Source: Rhyzopertha dominica
Taxonomy: Eukaryota > Arthropoda > Insecta > Coleoptera > Bostrichidae
DNA length: 64,000 nucleotides
Assembly (NCBI GenBank): GCA_025024175.1
Contig: QCXZ01000137.1
Location: 65,715,454-65,779,453, forward strand
Reading direction: 5' to 3'
The translations under genes and the position numbers were made by a program. Of this stretch, positions 46,010-58,180 are shown in pieces (the stretch's first letter is position 1; each line of letters begins with the position of its first letter). The notes beneath the pieces were generated by a model that saw nothing but the letters and a program-made list of their open reading frames with translations, searched no databases and was not told the origin of the DNA.

Positions 46010-46725
46010 CGCTATTTTGTCTACTATTTTCACTCTTAAATGTTATTGTTGTTGATAACATTAATTATTCCCCTGAAGAAAAGTGTTTCTTATTTTATAC
46101 TTATTAACAAACTGGTAGTATTATATACCACTCCGCCAAAACAATAGAAAGTAGTATTTCATAACAAAAAAAAAACACCACCTAAAACAATTTGACTGAA
46201 ACTTTCTTAAATACTGATAGTATCTATGACAAAAAAAATACCAAGAAGATCAGTGTTGACCGAACAGCTGCGAACCAATATATTGGCATACTTCAGAACC
46301 TTCTCTGAGAGTTCAGTTGCAGTTGCAGCGAAATAGTTAGATTACTGTTGGTTGAATCCATTCAAACTTAGAAGGATTCAAAGGTTCACTCGGGCACAAA
46401 AAAGCGACTTGAGCTTTCTCTAGAGCAGCGTTTCTAAACCTGGGGTCGCCTTCATGTACAAGGGGGGTCGCGTACTGTCAAAAATAAGACCAGTATACAA
46501 ATCATCCGTTTATTGAAAATAAAGTATGAATTATTTTTTAAATTCCACTGAAGTTTAACAAAATTAAATAGATATTACTTCATCGGGCAATAGCAACCTA
46601 ATGCCAGCAAAATAAATTAATAGTGCATGATAGTGAAGGGGTCGCAAAGTGCATTTCATAATGTTTTCTCTATTTAGGGGGTCGCAACATCAAAAAGGTC
46701 GAGAAACGATGCTTTAGAGATAGTA
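46010..46725 (+). repeat. Tandem duplication, copy 2, interrupted by a hAT-type element
   Basis: Begins CGCTATTTTGTC and follows copy 1 to 46425. It is then split by the insertion 46426-46711 and resumes with ATAGTAAG after the duplicated 8 bp. Confidence 0.85.
46426..46711. mobile_element. 286-bp non-autonomous hAT-type element
   Basis: Flanked by 8-bp duplications CTCTAGAG (46418-46425) and CTTTAGAG (46712-46719), one mismatch. Ends are inverted repeats: CAGCGTTTCTAAACCT on the left and, inverted, CATCGTTTCTCGACCT on the right. GGGGTCGC-type blocks lie subterminally in both orientations. Eight-bp duplications and CAG(N)GTTTCT-like ends with GGGGTCGC are typical of hAT miniature elements. 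It has no coding capacity, so it would depend on a transposase from elsewhere. Confidence 0.85.
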
Positions 46726-46729
46726 AGAA

Positions 46730-47155
46730 GAAATAAGACTATCTCAATAATTTTACACAAAATAATCTGGACTTGTTGGTATGATAGCAATAAAATGGCT
46801 AAGGCAGAAAATCCAATTTCAAAGACGGAAAATATTTTATTAGTAGTAGAGTTTTTAAGCCATTTTATACGTTACCAAACTTTCAGTTTTTAAAATTTCC
46901 CCTTGAAGTTTCTAATAAACCACATACCTATGTGTATAACGATGTATGTATTTCATCCACGAATGAATTACCTAGCTCATATAAAGCCACGAGCTCCACT
47001 AAATTAAAATATTGATTATTTTATACCTTGAGGAATATTAATTTTAATAAAAAAATACGTAAATGTGAACTACGTTTGATGGCTGAAGCAGTTTTACCTA
47101 AAGTTATTCATGGAATGTTTAACAAAAGTATCCCCTACTCTTCCAAAGCACTGTA
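46730..47155. other. AT-rich sequence, nothing recognised
   Basis: No feature supported. Confidence 0.4.
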
Positions 47156-47159
47156 TTTC

Positions 47160-47800
47160 CGTTAATCTGCTACAAGCTGTACGCTGAAAGGGATCGCGTA
47201 ATTGTGCTTTCCCAGACGGGCATTGTCGAAAGCTGATTATCGATCCACGTCTTCAGCTTTGCCCTTGCAGAAGACGTACCCGTGATGATGTCCGTCCAAC
47301 CCGACGGTGACTGGTCCACAGTCGGCATCATAATGATACATACCTGTGGCAAACGTCCGTTGATTTATGGTCCCCGTTCTGGAACACTCAATCAGTCGAC
47401 GCTGTTATGACAACGGTAATTGAATAAACGAGCGCACTTGTCAGTAGAAAGGGACACTCGATAAATTCATCAGGAGGAGCGCATGCAAAGCCGCCGCCAG
47501 CTCTCGTTTCACTTTCAATGCACCCAGCTCACACGCCCGGGGAGATACACGCACGGGTCAGAGGGCAAGGTCCATATTCAGCAGCAATGACCGGCAACTA
47601 ACCTCCAGAGTTCACCTCGCTGGTCTTCGCGAATAATAAGCCGTCGTAACAAACGATGCCTTCCAGATCAAAAGACGAAATGGGATTACTACTGTACGAA
47701 AATTATGACTGGAGCTTGCCCGGCAAAGGGCCCAAAGGCTGCCGTCAAGGGCATGAGGTTTAGAGGCTCTTGCGGAGCTTTTGATCGTTTGGGAGGCTTG
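47160..47800. other. GC-rich island, candidate exon or conserved regulatory element
   Basis: One of the most GC-rich TE-free stretches in the window. On the minus strand 47352-47170 is open for 60 codons, and a second minus-strand frame in the same place is nearly open too, with an H/D/G-rich reading broken by one stop. Neither is recognised. No convincing start, splice or polyadenylation context was found. Confidence 0.3.
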
Positions 47801-47804
47801 TAAG

Positions 47805-48790
47805 CTATGACGATTTTCATGTGGATATAGCGTGCTTTAACATACAGGTCCTCTAAAAAGTACTTATACCACTACATACCCTTTTATAACTTGCTGACAT
47901 CTTTATAATTACTTAGGGGTTGTCAGTCTACCATAGTTCTAAACATTCTTGAATATATAAATGTATGTACATAGCTGAATACTAATATTGCGGTCAACAA
48001 GAGAATTTGGTGGGTCTAATCTCCTCATATTTGAGATTCGCGCTCGTGGATGTCCATTTGTATGCTCCAATACTTCGAGACCGATTTTCTCGATATCGAA
48101 TGCAAAATGGCAAAAGCTTACAACCAATTATCTTAAAGCATTCAAGTATTGATGAATAAGACAAATGATTTACCCTTTTAGGCTGTCGAATAACAAACAT
48201 AATAAGGTATACGGCTATTCACATAACTTTAAAGTTACGTCATCAGTTAGTGTGAGGTCACTTGTTTTCATGGTTGCCAGATGAATCGCCTAGGGGGAGA
48301 CCAAGCCATACCAAGTATAAGGAACCTCAACACATTGATTAATTGACATGTCATGATGCACGAGTAATAGCGATAATAATAATTATATGTATTAAGGTGT
48401 ACAGTTCAGTCATGTCGTACATATACAACAGAAACTTTCAATTACATCCACTAACATTGTCAAACGAAGTCCCGATTGTCATTGCCAACTGTCATTTTCC
48501 ATTTTGAATATCTCAACATAATATAAACGAAAAGAATTTGACAACATTGCACATTACTGCCAATTTAAATCAGATTCTGTTATCCTATCTGCTTTGTGCA
48601 CGCGCATTTCTTATGATGGTAATGGGATGACGTTATTGATGAAGTAACGTGAAACTTCTGTGAACAGCGGTATATGTAAAAAATGTTTCGTATTACTATT
48701 GCATGCAAAATGATAACAAATGTAATTACTTGTGAGATTCGTAGCGGTTTCTTCGAAATGTCTCACAATATAAATATATGTAAGAGTACT
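47805..48790. other. AT-rich sequence, nothing recognised
   Basis: No feature supported. Confidence 0.4.
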
Positions 48791-48795
48791 TATAC

Positions 48796-49078
48796 TGTTG
48801 CGGAATCGGCGCCATCTGTGGACGAAAGTTGCAGGCGTATAGACGTGGTGTAGTAGGACACTGCAATAGTGATCCTAGTTAAAAATAGATGCCAGGAAAA
48901 TGTCATACTGTTCGGAGAATTCTATCAATCGAACATTCGCGAAGTTTTGATAGCGAAAGGCTTAGTGTTGCAAGTGTAGTGATTTAGCGAATTAGTAGTG
49001 TTAAAATAGTAGTGTTTAAACTAGTTTTGTTTAGACTTAATGTTAAATCAGAAATCCGCAGTTTTCGAGCCCATAACA
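48796..49078 (+). repeat. Single 5' LTR of a second Gypsy-type retrotransposon
   Basis: Starts TGTTGCGGAATCGGCG and ends CCCATAACA (TG...CA, about 283 bp). It is followed at once by AT then TGGTGTCAAGAAGTGG, a typical LTR-retrotransposon primer-binding/leader start. No second copy of this LTR is in the window. Confidence 0.55.
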
Positions 49079-49080
49079 AT

Positions 49081-49096
49081 TGGTGTCAAGAAGTGG
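49081..49096 (+). other. Putative primer-binding site of the truncated retrotransposon
   Basis: TGGTGTCAAGAAGTGG two bases after the LTR end. The tRNA is not identified. Confidence 0.5.
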
Positions 49097-49250
49097 ATTG
49101 TGGATTTCTGGAGTGTTTTGTGACAGTGTTTGCATGGCTTTAGATGAGGAAAAGGATCAGCAAGCATAGAAAGTTCTCACCTCCAACCGTCAGAGGGGCA
49201 AAGACAAGTGAGTCGACTACAAGTGACAAGAAGTCAATCTGGACACGCAA

Positions 49251-49610
49251 TTGCAACAGCTAATGCAGCTCATGCAAGAAGTAAGGATTGAACTAACGGC
49301 AACTAAAGAAGAAATGAAAACAGGCCAAGAAGATATGAAGACTGAACTCAAAGTAACTAAGGAAGTAGTGAAAACAGACCAAGAGGAAATCAAGAATGAT
49401 ATAATAAGTGCTGTACAACAGCAACTAAGAAGCGAAATAGATCAAATTGAAGAAAAAGTCGATCTTGTGGAAGAAAGAGTCGATGAGATCGGAGGAAGAG
49501 TTGAACGTGTCGACGTTTTAACATCGGGCGACATTTGGCATTTAGAAGATATGATGGAAGACTCTTTTGAGGCGGTCCAAATTCAACTGAATATTAGAAA
49601 TCATTTTTAA
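49251..49610 (+). pseudogene. Truncated Gag of an LTR retrotransposon (coiled coil)
   Basis: The open 119 codons are highly charged and heptad-like (repeated K/E/T units such as TKEEMKTGQEDMKTELKV), typical of the N-terminal coiled coil of insect Gypsy-type Gag. The frame may begin further upstream in the leader. It stops at 49608-49610, and nothing resembling capsid, zinc knuckles or Pol follows, so the element is cut off after about 820 bp. The neighbouring LTR and primer-site-like sequence support the call. Confidence 0.5.
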
Positions 49611-49619
49611 AATAACTTG

Positions 49620-50965
49620 TTCTGACAAGGGTCAGTTACTTTAAATAATTATAAGATGTGCATATTAGAAAATTTAAAAAAAAAATACACAAGAAACTTC
49701 TCGTAAACGGTTTAAACAAATAATTAGAAAAAAGGCAAAAAAGCAAGAAATATGGCTTACATTGTGATTCTTATTCATCCTCTAATAATCACGATAGGTG
49801 TGTTATCGCTCGAAATAATGTCACTTAGTGAAAATGAAGATGAAACGGATTATGGCTCAGAAAACAAGAGAAGTTGTAAATATGGTGGTGGTGATTTGGT
49901 GATTACTGATTACGAATGCCATTATCTGGCACTAGACATAACAGATCAAATCATGATATGTGCAATGTACTAACTCTATCGAACATGGAAAGTTTTATTT
50001 ACTGTTTTATGAAAAGAGGTGGTGTAGTCTAAAAATTATTAATGCGAATATATACAGCTTAATGTTTTTAAAACAAATAAGAAAACTAAATAAAAATTTT
50101 TGACCAAAAAACCAGACCAGGCTGATGTTGAAAAATAATTTTTATTTTTGATGCCTTGCATATGATCCAATTTGCACAAACTGGTCTGAAAATGCCGCGA
50201 ATTTAGTCCCCTATAATTAGACGAAACTGTTTATGGTAATAAGGATAGAGTTCAAATAAATTATGAGAAGCATCGAACCTTTCTTGGTTTGAATTATTGA
50301 TATTTGTTATGCTTTCGTACCAAGAATCTTTATGTTCTTTTAATAAATATTTATTAAAACAGGTCCATTGTTTTTTCTCTTCTTATGTTGGAATTATATG
50401 TCTAATATTAAATAAGGGTTTTAGTGGGTAGAACCAACCAAGAGGTTGGAAGATCCCACACTCCACCGCAGAACATCAGCAATTTCCCCCTTAGAAAAAA
50501 ATTAAATATTAAAATTTTTATAAACTTCATTCAATTCGATGATAATAGCATACAAAATTATTAAACAGAAAAAGAGTTTTTCTCTGAGGGCGTTTAAAAC
50601 TCGTTGGGGCAGTCCGGAATACAGATATGTCTGGGATGTGTATAAATTTTACTCAGCGATTTACCCCTTAGGTCACAAGACTGAAAAAACAAAGCAAATG
50701 CGTAACGTGTAAACTTTCTATCCAGAACAACCAGGAAGGTTACAGAAATAGAAAAGCGACTAGAACATCTAAATAAAAGCGACGATAGTGTTTATCAGCA
50801 CCTTGGAAAACAGCACTGGAGAAGTGTTAGGTGGACCCAAAATCTGCAAACAAGCCTGTGGCTTCTGTTAATAGCAAATATGGATACATTGTTAAACAAG
50901 GACAGTTAAAATAAGTAGAAAAATATGGTTATTACCACATATGAATTGTGTTTGACGTAATATTA
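49620..50965. other. AT-rich sequence, nothing recognised
   Basis: A 73-codon acidic frame at 49752-49973 is unrecognised. Otherwise no signal. Confidence 0.35.
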
Positions 50966-50969
50966 TTTT

Positions 50970-51475
50970 GCCTTCGTTTTGGAAATCAATAAAACCGCGT
51001 TTCCATTTCCCTCAAATGGACAGTTGCGAATCAAAATAAAACAAGTTGCTTCGAAGATAATCAAGGCAGTTCTCTTTATCAGTAGTAATAAACATCAAGC
51101 TACAGAAGGTGCTCGCTACCGTCTAGGGCGACTACAATCCGACTGCACATCCACTATTGATATCTCATGATCGCAATACCGTTACCAAAGCAAACAGAGA
51201 ATACATCTTCCCCCGAACACACAACAGATCAAAGACGCCATGAATCACGGGTCCGTGCAAATGTTAAGGACAGAAATACACAATTTCTAATCAGAATGCA
51301 TGAACGAGATGTCGCTAGTTCACATTTCGGTGCAGTACACTTCCGCGTTATCTATCACAGAGTCATGAATATTACTCATGTGCATAAAGCGCCGTACATT
51401 ATTATCGTGCAGTGGAAGATTGTGTGGCATTTACAACAACGGCTACAAATTTAATTCGAATTAATCTTGGGTCGA
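50970..51475. other. GC-richer island, candidate regulatory element
   Basis: TE-free. Two consecutive short plus-strand frames (50979-51170 and 51167-51454) are unrecognised. The right half holds AATTCGAATTAATCTT-like palindromic and homeodomain-like sequence. Confidence 0.3.
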
Positions 51476-51479
51476 GGTT

Positions 51480-54400
51480 ATTATTACTAATAAAGTAACT
51501 GTAATTCGTGTTATGGCAATTTAGAATCAATTACGTGCGATACAATTTTGTTCAGTATAGCGTCTTCTTAAGCGTGATTTCATTGCTGATTGCATGCTAT
51601 TTCATGAGAAAATGCGAAAGATTACCTTCCACGCCAATCAAGTTGCATAATATAGGATTACCCAAAAAGTGCTCTAATTATTCCACATTGCCAGCAATGG
51701 ACTATCAGGTACGAAGGTTTTTTTGACGGGCTTATATCAGAAGACCGTTACACATCAAATGAAAAATCTGCAGGCTACACCACAATTAAGGCTTAACGTT
51801 TAAGAGAGGACGCAAGTGAACGCATTCAATCGATATTATTGAGCCAATGCTGCATTCAGGTTGTAATAATTACTAATATAATAACTGCATTTCCGATACG
51901 GTTTTAGGAACAATTTAGTAAACCAAAAAAATGCTATGTTGCGAAATGACAGCATAATCAAGTCTTTTTAGCACACACCCTCTGGTACATTTCAACCGAC
52001 CAAGAAGAATTATACCAAGGAAATGTATCATTTGTTACCAGAAGCATCATAAAAGAAACAAGTAATGGATATTTTCTCTTCATTAAAATGTTTAATACTG
52101 ATTTGATCTTGTAAAAATTCAGTTAACCGAATCAGTTTTTGGTTTTGTTTTTGATAATGATAGATTACAGTACTACATCGCTTAGATAAGATTTTTAGCA
52201 GTCATTTGGAAGAACTTAAAAAAATAAACTGTTTGTAATTTAGCATATTATACATAAACATATTTTGTATTCGTTAACGGAATTTGTGCTAGATTACAGC
52301 CTTCTCTGTTTCACTAATAAACATTTTATACAAAAGTCAAGTTTAGCTATTTTTTCCTTAGTCCACTTTTAGCTAAAATCATAATGAATGATTTAGAAAA
52401 GATACCCTCTAAACATCCCCTGCCCAATGTGGGTACCGTTCTGTAGATAATTTGTATTTGTCCATAAGCACAATCTAACAATTGTATATTATATACCGCT
52501 CTATAATTCGGATATAAGTCCTGTTGAGTGATTAAAATAAAATAAATGTTTTGTGTTTATTAAGCTCTGTATTTGTATCACTTTCACAGTTATTAAACAG
52601 AAGTTAATAATCAGATGCTCTTTTTAGCTCCACTAATTTTACGTATTCAACTTTTTCCTTTCCCATCTTTCCAAATTCTTGGAAAACCCATAAGCACAGG
52701 CAACATTATTTTGTAATTCCATAAATTGCTTTTAAAAACAATAACAAAATGTGCTTGAAAATAACAATTTTTTAAAAGCTTGCTCTATACTCTATAGATA
52801 GTGAGAATAATTTTACACTTGATAGAAGATAGCAGCAAGTTTTACTTTCGATAATCTTATCTGAAAAATCCAGAGAAAGGTATTAATTTGTGTATAAAAA
52901 ACTCATAGATTATGTTGGAAAACTATCCAAAAATCTAAAGCAACCTACCGTTTGGAGTACGTATTCTGTATTGCACAATACCATTAATATTAAGCTTGAT
53001 GTGGATATTTCACAATTTTATCTATTATATGTGGCATTAATTTTTGGTATTGCGGGCGTTTGTAGTTCATATGAACCACACACAAAAATAAACAACGTTA
53101 GGATTTTGAAATAGTCTTAATTGTTACTATTCTATCACAAAAGCCCACACGTCAGGTTCCTTCACAATTGTTGCTAATTTAGCTATAATTACTACTACAT
53201 TTGTAAGAAGCGTAGTAACCTTCGCCATTCTGAAATTAAGAATGCAACACTCCGATTTTTACTGAATTACCAAAATAACAAACGTACAAGACAAGTAATG
53301 GGAATCAATAAATTTGGAAACGTTCTGGAGCAAATTGCAGCATTTCCTAATTCACCGAAGTCTGAATTGTATTCAGCGTGACATAAGCCTCGTCGCTGAA
53401 ATATGACATTTCTTTTGCTAAACCACAACAGTATTGCACCGAAATTAAGAACTTTAAAAGAATTACAATACCTATACAATATTTAAATAGATTGAGCTTT
53501 TCATGGGTATAAGTCGAGACCAAAAAGATATTTACATACAGAGTTTTCACGCTTACATTAATAATTTAATTCACATACAATTGTTAGTACTTCAGCCCTC
53601 CATTTGAAATTTTAAATAAAAAAAACCGTAAAACATCTCAAATAAGGTGTTGCAATTTTATATTACAAAACACAATTTGGAGAACATAAGCGAATCGGAC
53701 TGGAAACCTTCTCAAAATCGACTGTTATAATAATTTTTCTCAAGATGCATATGCCCGCGCATGGCCACTAGCAACTCTACTACATTAGAATACCTTAGAC
53801 AAAAAATTATGTAAACTATATAAGCATCTCATTGTAGTACCTCTAACACATTTCTCCATTAACTTTTTTAAAGAAATTCCTATTTTGTTATTTTTGCTGA
53901 TCTATGCGCCCTCTTGCGGTGGATTTGTGAACTTCAAACTAATTTCTCAAAATTCTTCGGTATCACATTCATCATTATTTTGTTTTCGTGAGCTTCTGCA
54001 ATAAATCCTTTCTGATACGACCGGTGTCTGCGCGCTTGGCCTAACCGGTATATTCCAAAATTTTAGCTCATGGATCAGTGAGGTATCTACTTAATATGAA
54101 GTGGGGCATTTTTAAGCGATTACTCTACAAGAAAGGCAGATATTTGACAACTTCGCAACCCCAGTCCATTTCTTTTCAAATTATTTTAGAATATTGCTTA
54201 AATAAGCTGAGTACATCGGTGCTAAATTCAATACAGCTACTATCCTCATCTGATCTCGGACTAGGCTGAAATACTTTTTTTTGAAAATTTCTTCAAAAGG
54301 TTTTCTAAGTCATTTCCAGGTATCTTCTCCTACTTGCATTTGAAAATTTTTCCAATTTTTACAGCAGATTTGCTCGAAGGCCACACAAGTCAATGAATGG

Positions 54401-54845
54401 AGATTACTGATTTTTTATGCTGAATCATATACCTAATTTGTGTTTGTCACACAAAACTGTATGAAACTAAAAAAACATTTTCCCAGGTGGGTTAAAAATA
54501 AGCAAACACATGCTAACTTATTCTATAGATGGAAATAACCTAAATAAAATTACTACTTTTTGATACAACCCTTTTGCTAATTATAAAAGATCAATTCAAG
54601 ATTATATGTAAAATAGTTGAAATGTACGTTGAAATATATCTATATGCTGGGAAATTGATTAAGGTTGANAGGAAAGACGTAGGTCTGAAAATGGTACAAT
54701 ACAGTGACCACAATAGACTGCAGGTAGCTTGTAATGACTTGATTTTCAAGCAAAGTCAAGTCAAGTGAGATGATTTATAAAAACAGCAAGTTGCTTGCAC
54801 TTCAAGAATACCTAAATAGAGGAAACCGTACATATGTAATTAGGT
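51480..54845. other. AT-rich stretch without recognisable genes
   Basis: Only short random frames. One N near 54669. Confidence 0.4.
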
Positions 54846-54849
54846 TTAC

Positions 54850-55145
54850 TTTTATCTTTCCCGACCATGCCTCATATTTCCAGCGCACACCGCTCACCCA
54901 AATCTCCTTGCTATGGTGGAACATAATCTACGTTTAAGAGTCGAATCAAAGGATGGAAGTGAATCTCAAATCCGACCCGGATGTAACTAAAGCTCCCAGA
55001 TACGGAGCTTATGGAGTCACATAGGCCCCCGGTGCCTTTCGTTAGGATGCAGGAGCTTAGGGATGGCGCACATGCCTCGAAATAAAATACGCCAATTTGT
55101 TTCGTGTGCGCGTATCCCTACGGACTTAATAATAAATTAATTCAA
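54850..55145. other. GC-richer segment, unidentified
   Basis: No ORF and no tRNA cloverleaf could be drawn. It is possibly a fragment of a structured repeat or a conserved element. Confidence 0.25.
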
Positions 55146-55149
55146 AATT

Positions 55150-55895
55150 GCTGGAGCCGTATTATGTAGTGGGGTGAAGGCACTTTGATTAAAATTATTT
55201 TGATGTGATGGAGGCTGCTGCTTTGCGCAAATCAATTCTTTATTTTATTTATTTAGTAAGCACAACAAGAACTGGGCTCGCATAAATGTTTCAGATTATA
55301 TAATTACGAATTACCGAGGATCATTAGAAAACAAATCCATCTAGCCACGAAAGAAACAAATGCCAGGGTCCTAGTTCCTGTTAGTGGCTTACCATCTAGC
55401 CGTAACGGCATAATTTAAGTCATGTATGACCAAGAGTTTTGGCTTTGTGGGAGATATATATTACAATAGATGGGTAAAAATCAAGTCAAGTTCACATGTT
55501 CACATCACAAGTGTTGTGCAAAATGGGGAAGAAAAGCTTTTTTATAAATGAATAAACAACTACTCTGGTCCGTTCACTCGGACCCCAAGGGCTCCCAAGG
55601 TAAGGATACCGAGAAAACTGACCAAAACAGACTGCCGGAATAAAACAGAAGTGAGAGCTAATGCAGTGTGCCGCTTAGAAGACGATGAAGGCATTAGCTA
55701 TCCCTTACAAAAACATTTCTATTTTGGTAGCTATTAATCGAAAGAGCAATTGATTGGTTTGTTAGAATTAAGAAAGTAGAAGTAGGGTTTCAGTTTGGGT
55801 TCAATTTAGAAGTACTTATTTAGAACAAATTTGTGAACAGAAACCAGCTAAGAAGCTAATGGAATTGTTGTAGCCTTGAACAGGGAGGAACCAAT
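55150..55895. other. Sequence upstream of an integrase relic, not readable
   Basis: May contain further decayed Pol sequence of the relic at 55900, but no block could be read with confidence. Confidence 0.25.
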
Positions 55896-56312
55896 AGAAG
55901 TGGAAAGTGGAACCGCAATTTGTTTCTGAAGAGTTTTCAAAATTTTTATGTAATAACGGGATACGACATTTGTCATCTCCTCCATATCACCCTCAGACAA
56001 ATAGCATTGCTGAAAATAGAGTAAAAAGAATTAAGACAAGTCGGATAAAAGTACTGAAAATAATAATAATAAAAATGTAAGTTCTGAAAGTTTGCTGTTA
56101 AGCAAGGTACTTATTTCGTTATCGAATTTCGGGTCATACCAGAAAAGATGCAATCCCTTAAGTCTTGTTTTCAAAAGCAAAGTGAGGACTATATTAGATT
56201 TATCAAATGATGGGCAGAAAGTAATAGTAAGTAAAAAAAGGTTAGTAATGGATGAGCAAGTTCATTGTAAAATTCCAGAAACCCAAACAAATAAGAATGG
56301 TTTCAATATGTA
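55895..56312 (+). pseudogene. Integrase relic of an LTR retrotransposon (Gypsy-like)
   Basis: The plus-strand reading ESGT-A-I (from DNGT-Q-F, with the catalytic Asp changed to Glu) is followed after a frameshift by SEEFSKFLCNNGIRHLSS and PPYHPQTNSIAENRVKR. This is the D,D-35-E region of Ty3/Gypsy integrases, with the final Glu kept in SIAENR. A later open segment (56092-56313) could be the region after the integrase core. Several frameshifts and stops make it inactive. It is not the same family copy as 39870-44427, since the residues differ throughout. Confidence 0.65.
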
Positions 56313-56319
56313 ATAGACG

Positions 56320-58170
56320 AAGCACTAAGTGATATAATATATTTGTGAGAACTAGTGGATAAAAATATTGCATTAAAGAGCGACACTTGAACTAGATTAT
56401 GAGGTAAAATAGGTAGATGCGAAGCTAAACAAATCCAGCTACGAGTTCCTTAAAAAGATTATCATTGCCGCCTTAGCGTTTGAACTTACGACGGAAAGAA
56501 GTTGCGATATATTGCAACACTTTATGGATATGAAAATGTTAAATATCCAGTAAATTCACAGGCTAATGTCAATATTGTAAACTTCAAGGTTACATGTTGT
56601 ACAAAATGGAAAAGTAAAAGCATTTCAATTTTGGGAAATAAATTTATTCAATTTGTGATACAACGGTGATGAAAAATTTTCCCAGCATCATAGCATCTAA
56701 CAAAAGAGGGTAAACACCAAAAAAACTAACCCAAAAAAATGATACCGCGTATAAATATGATCAGTCGTCGTACTATTTTGGTCTAAACAAGAAGACTTCT
56801 TTCCAAATCGGGAAGAATATTTTTTTAGGGATTATAAAGTTAGTAGAAATAAAAATTACAGAAGGGCTTTCTATAATGAAAAAAATATGGCTTTTTTATT
56901 ATAGCTAGGTAAGCTTTTCTACTGGCTTTCGTACCATTCGACTCTAATGATCTTTGGTACTGACAACAAATATGAAGCCTATTTCTAAATACATGCCATA
57001 TAAGTAAATCATTTATCTTCATTTCATGTGTTTTTATGCAATACATGCCGAAGGTACAGACTCTTCCGCTCAAATCTTTTATTTAACTGCATTGATTTAC
57101 CTGCAAATATTTCAAACTGAAGCTATAAATGTTTTTATTGTATCTAACTGGTATCAAAATATGCAGGACTTATGAGAGCCCCAACGACTCCAAAAAGCGT
57201 CACCCGTACTAAATTAACAGAACGAGCAGTTAGCGAAAGTTCAACGCACTGATAAAAGCCAAACTGGTCGCCGAATTAAAATTTTGTTAACTTTACAGTC
57301 CTCGTTGGCATATACTTTGCCGGTTTTTTTTTCGTGTCATCTAAATATCCACACTTCAGATTCAAGACCGACTCATGCTATTTTCCCTCTAACCGCATAA
57401 CCTGAGGCTACCGTGTAACCAGCGTCTGAAAAATGATCATCCTTCGTGAACATCTCGAGCATTATTTGTACAATGCTTTAATTGCGACGTTGAGGGTACG
57501 GATATATGCTGACTGATGGTTTAACACCTATAATTTTAAGTAATCCGTCATCCCTACCTACCTAGTACCACTGCTGCATAAATATTTAATTATAAGTCGA
57601 CGGTTGTGGTGTATATACTGAGCTGGCTATAGGGCCCAAGGGCTGTACTATGCAAGCGACAGTGTGGAAAAACGTGTACCGTTTATGCAGTTTTTAATCA
57701 AAACTTTCCAGTGCTTGGTAAATTTAGGTGTATATTAACCCATTCCTGTAATTGAAGATTTTGGAGTAAACCTAGGCCTAATTAAATAAGAGAACAGGAC
57801 AAATAGTTTAGATGAAGTAGGACAAATTATGTTGGCTTGTAGGTGTATGGTTACTTATGAATTATTATTAGAAAATTTTTGGTGAATAACTCATTTTTAT
57901 ATCACATTCTATCAGCACATAACAACTGCAATGTAATGCAAACGTCTTACTTACAGAAGACGTGAAACAAGATTAACATACAGGTTGCATTTCTAAAACA
58001 GAAGAATCCTATGCATTTAGCGATAGCAACCAACCCTTACAAAGAAAATATTCCAAAAGCGGTAGAAAACACAGTATTTTAATTTATTTCCCTCCTCCCA
58101 CTGTCGAATACGCCCCAAACTTATACTTATATACTTATTAATAGATTTTATAAAAGTTTGCGGTCGCAGA
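56320..58170. other. AT-rich sequence, nothing recognised
   Basis: Slightly higher GC near 57170-57680, with no other signal. Confidence 0.4.
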
Positions 58171-58180
58171 ATTTTTATAT

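Noticed and set aside
54850..55145. tRNA-derived SINE
   Set aside because: No A-box/B-box pair or cloverleaf could be recognised.
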